Shown here: positions 6,245-8,274 of the stretch, one piece after another | Layout: every line of letters starts with the position of its first letter | Position numbering within the stretch: the first letter of the stretch is position 1 | Assembly (NCBI GenBank): GCA_036272735.1 | Contig: DATAYF010000708.1 | Coordinates: forward strand, 1-8,274 | Reading direction: 5' to 3' | DNA: 8,274 bases | From: DATAYF01 sp036272735 | GTDB lineage: Bacteria > Chloroflexota > Ktedonobacteria > Ktedonobacterales > Ktedonobacteraceae | Made by a program: the position numbers and the translations under genes | Notes under the pieces: generated by a model | The model's database searches: none | Seen by the model: only the letters and a program-made list of their open reading frames with translations | Told to the model about the DNA's origin: nothing

Positions 6245-6525
6245 ATCATAATGATACTACATCTATCTGATGTAGATTTTTACTGGCATTGATGAAGAAG
6301 AGTAGACTGCAAGGGGTTACAGCGAGTCGACAGGCGGTGTAAGGTCGGCAATTACCTGCGGGCGAAGGGCGCTTCGGAGCTGGTTGACAAGAATGAGTGG
6401 CTTCACTATTTGGGTGAAGAAACAGGGTGGAACCGCGTGTGTGGCCGTAAGACGTAGTGGCTCCAGGCCTACGTCGGCACATTCGTCCCTGGGCGCAATT
6501 GCACGCCTGGGGATTTTTTATTGAA
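6245..6525 (+). promoter_or_regulatory. T-box riboswitch leader, glycine-specific
   Basis: This is an RNA leader that senses uncharged tRNA-Gly and prevents premature termination ahead of glyS. Stem I spans roughly 6285-6385. It has a GAAGAAGAGTA loop-E-like start (around 6293-6303) and the distal AGCGAG…GGCGGTGTAAGG elements (around 6321-6344). A GC-rich specifier side carries candidate GGC codons at 6361-6363 and 6368-6370. Stem III is CTTCAC/GTGAAG (6401-6406 with 6414-6419). The diagnostic T-box AGGGTGGAACCGCG is at 6424-6437. Its TGGA bulge would pair with a tRNA ending in UCCA, matching the U discriminator of tRNA-Gly. CGTCCCT (6484-6490) is the antiterminator partner of AGGG and also the left side of the terminator, so the two folds exclude each other. 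Which GGC is the specifier is uncertain. Confidence 0.93.
6486..6519 (+). terminator. T-box intrinsic terminator
   Basis: A stem of TCCCTGGGCG (6486-6495) with CGCCTGGGGA (6504-6513), including two G-U pairs, is followed by six T residues (6514-6519). Its left arm overlaps the CCCT needed by the antiterminator. It should form when charged tRNA-Gly is plentiful. Confidence 0.88.
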
Positions 6526-6549
6526 ATAATGATGGTGAGGAAACCACTC

Positions 6550-7926
6550 ATGACACAAACAGAACATAACGAGAACACGGTACAAACCGCGGAGGCATTT
6601 GTCCCCATCGACAAGATCGTCGCGCTATCCAAGCGCCGTGGTTTTGTCTACCCCAACTCGGAAATTTACGGTGGCGTCGCCGGTATCTACGACTTCGGAC
6701 CAATGGGCGTCGAACTGCGTAACAACATCAAACGCTACTGGTGGTGGTCGATGGTTCAGACCCACGACAACGTGGTTGGTATCGAGGGCGCAATCATCAC
6801 GCATCCGCGTGTGTGGGAGGCCAGCGGCCACGTTGAGAACTTCGTAGACGTGCTGCTCGAATGCAAAAAGTGCAAACAACGCTTCCGGGCCGACCATATT
6901 CCCGCTGAAAACGTGGAGCAGCGCAAATGCCCCAACTGCGGCGGCGAACTTGGCGAACCCCGGCGCTTCAATCTGCTTATGGAGACCTACCTGGGCGTCA
7001 TCGAAGGCGAACGCATGAAGACCTACCTGCGCGGCGAGGCTTGCCAGAATATCTACCTGGACTACGACAACGTGCTGAAGTCTTCCCGCGTGCAAGTTCC
7101 ATTCGGTATCTGCCAGATCGGTAAAGCCTTCCGCAACGAAGTGACACCGCGCAACTTCCTGTTCCGCCAGCGCGAATTCGAGCAGTGGGACCTGCAATAC
7201 TTCGTACATCCCAGCCAGATGCAGGAAGCGTTCGACTACTGGAAAGAGTATCGTTTCAACTGGTACCAGGGCATCTTGAACCACAAGGATCGCCTGCGTT
7301 TCCGTGCGCACGCCGCGGACGAACTGGCGCACTACGCAAAACAAGCCTACGATATCGAATACCAGACGATTCTGGGTTGGCAGGAATGGGAGGGCATCCA
7401 CTGGCGTCAGGATTGGGACCTCCGCCGCCACAGCGAATATAGCGGCCAGGACCTCAGTTACACCGATCCCATAACCAAAGAGCGCTATATCCCTTGGATT
7501 GTCGAGACTTCCGGCGGCGTGGATCGCACCTTCCTGAACCTGCTGATCGACGCCTACGAGGAGCAGCCTGATCCATCGGGCCGTGAAAGCGAGATTCGTA
7601 CCGTCCTGCACCTGCATCCCTGGCTGGCTCCGGTGAAAGTTGCTGTGCTGCCATTGTTCAAAAACAAGCCTGATCTGGTGAAGGTTGCACGCGGCCTCCA
7701 TGAGGACCTGCGTCGCTTCATGGTCAGCCAGTACGACGATATTCAAAATGTCGGTCGCCGCTACCGCCGCCAGGACGAAATTGGTACGCCCTACTGCGTC
7801 ACCATCGACTTCCAGACGCTGGACGATCAGACAGTGACGATCCGCAACCGTGACACGACGGAGCAGATCCGCATCGCCATCAGCGAGGTGCGCAACTACC
7901 TGCTAGAGCGCGTCGTCTGGAAATAG
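6550..7926 (+). CDS. glyS: Glycyl-tRNA synthetase, single-chain class II
   Basis: This cytosolic enzyme charges tRNA-Gly with glycine using ATP. It is the homodimeric (alpha2, eukaryote/archaea-like) form of about 459 residues, not the alpha2beta2 form. Motifs: KRRGFVYPNSEIYGG at the N-terminus, a zinc-ribbon pair CKKC (C105, C108) and CPNC (C127, C130), class II motif 2 FRNEVTPRNFLFRQREFE (F194-E211), and motif 3 GGVDRT with R326. A C-terminal anticodon-binding domain runs from about residue 353 (HPWLAPVKVAVLPL) to the end. The start is ATG 6550, preceded by GGTGAGG (6534-6540). The same frame is open further upstream, but that DNA is the T-box leader. No frame damage is seen. It is a single-gene unit with its own leader and terminator. 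The symbol glyS is used for this type, though some annotations write glyQS. Confidence 0.97.
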   Translation: MTQTEHNENTVQTAEAFVPIDKIVALSKRRGFVYPNSEIYGGVAGIYDFGPMGVELRNNIKRYWWWSMVQTHDNVVGIEGAIITHPRVWEASGHVENFVDVLLECKKCKQRFRADHIPAENVEQRKCPNCGGELGEPRRFNLLMETYLGVIEGERMKTYLRGEACQNIYLDYDNVLKSSRVQVPFGICQIGKAFRNEVTPRNFLFRQREFEQWDLQYFVHPSQMQEAFDYWKEYRFNWYQGILNHKDRLRFRAHAADELAHYAKQAYDIEYQTILGWQEWEGIHWRQDWDLRRHSEYSGQDLSYTDPITKERYIPWIVETSGGVDRTFLNLLIDAYEEQPDPSGRESEIRTVLHLHPWLAPVKVAVLPLFKNKPDLVKVARGLHEDLRRFMVSQYDDIQNVGRRYRRQDEIGTPYCVTIDFQTLDDQTVTIRNRDTTEQIRIAISEVRNYLLERVVWK

Positions 7927-7931
7927 GAAGC

Positions 7932-7976
7932 AAAAAGCCTGCTGAGAATGCTTGTCGCATTTTCAGCAGGCTTTTT
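7932..7976 (+). terminator. Intrinsic terminator of glyS
   Basis: A 20-base stem, AAAAAGCC… (7932-7951) with …GGCTTTTT (7957-7976), has one G-U pair and the loop TTGTC. It lies 5 bases after the glyS stop. T and A tracts at the base of the stem on opposite sides let it act in both directions. Confidence 0.95.
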
Positions 7977-7984
7977 GTGTTCAA

Positions 7985-8274
7985 TGATATGTTGTTGCAT
8001 TGGATAAACCTGACTAATCCTCCAGTTATAGATGACTGGCGAGAGCACGGCGGCGGATGTTGAGGCCTTGCCGCGCAAGCGCTTGATAGGCACAGCATCA
8101 GCATGACCGGGGAAGGCTGGAATGCACAAGAGAGATCGTTTGCCGATCTTATGCAAGAACAAGCTGCCGGCTTCAGGCGGAACGTTTCGAGCAATGGTGT
8201 CCGCAGGACTCTCGTCAGTGAGGGCGGTGCCATCCGTGCCGAAACAAGCTTCTGCCGCCATCACCGGCTCAGAT
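7985..8274 (-). other. Unidentified open frame, minus strand, running off the window edge
   Basis: From the window edge, the minus-strand frame that includes GTG 8264-8262 is open with no stop until 7896. Residues such as EACFGTDGTALTDESPAD, NVPPEAGSLFLHKIGKRS and AVPIKRLRGKAST are moderately protein-like down to about 8037. Downstream, the AT-rich sequence and the glyS terminator make a coding role unlikely, so a real gene would be a truncated one. I do not recognise the family. Two plus-strand frames are also open across the same stretch, so coding strand and reality are both uncertain. No ribosome site can be judged because the gene may begin outside the window. Confidence 0.25.

Noticed and set aside
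6457..6549. Upstream extension of the glyS frame
   Set aside because: It lies inside the T-box leader and terminator. The ribosome site at 6534-6540 and the normal protein length favour ATG 6550.
6625..7746. Long open frame (373 codons) on the minus strand
   Set aside because: It is exactly antisense to glyS, whose protein motifs are unmistakable. It has no recognisable protein and arises from the codon bias of the real gene.
1..8274. CRISPR array or tRNA/rRNA genes
   Set aside because: No regularly spaced repeats and no tRNA cloverleaf or rRNA-like sequence were seen. The tRNA-related signals are only the T-box elements.

Overview
The window is a bacterial chromosomal segment of mixed composition. 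It has one clearly intact housekeeping gene, two or three intact metabolic genes, and a large amount of broken or fragmentary coding material. A T-box-regulated, single-chain (alpha2-type) glycyl-tRNA synthetase, fragments of type ISP restriction enzyme and ABC-transporter genes, moderate GC coding regions and many gene relics together suggest a large, repeat-rich genome such as a Ktedonobacteria-like member of the Chloroflexota. That assignment is an inference from protein flavour and is not proven.

Layout. Positions 1-877 are largely non-coding and AT-rich, with a perfect zero-loop 60-bp palindrome (136-195) and at most a relic of a gene on the minus strand. Positions 878-1731 hold a Tat-exported alpha/beta hydrolase broken by a one-base frameshift at a T7 run. 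Positions 1877-3352 encode an unusual cytochrome P450. Positions 3353-3790 are a gap with an inverted repeat whose two arms read as the same short peptide. Positions 3791-4423 encode an FMN-dependent NADH-azoreductase.

Positions 4489-6054 are a string of at least five truncated genes joined end to end: an SDR N-terminus, a type ISP restriction-modification C-terminus, an ABC ATPase C-terminus, an ABC permease lacking its C-terminal part, and the C-terminus of what is probably a secreted sialidase-like protein. A second long, perfect inverted repeat follows (6096-6159).

Positions 6210-7976 form a complete transcription unit: promoter, T-box leader with the canonical box and intrinsic terminator, glyS, and a strong intrinsic terminator. 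The last 300 bases hold an unidentified frame on the minus strand that is open to the window edge.

Functional picture: glyS is controlled by uncharged tRNA-Gly through transcription antitermination. The P450 and azoreductase are redox enzymes of likely secondary or detoxification metabolism. The hydrolase and the 4489-6054 stretch look like decaying DNA or a recombination scrapyard. The most notable signals are the five-piece mosaic, the two long perfect inverted repeats and the atypical P450 active-site motifs.
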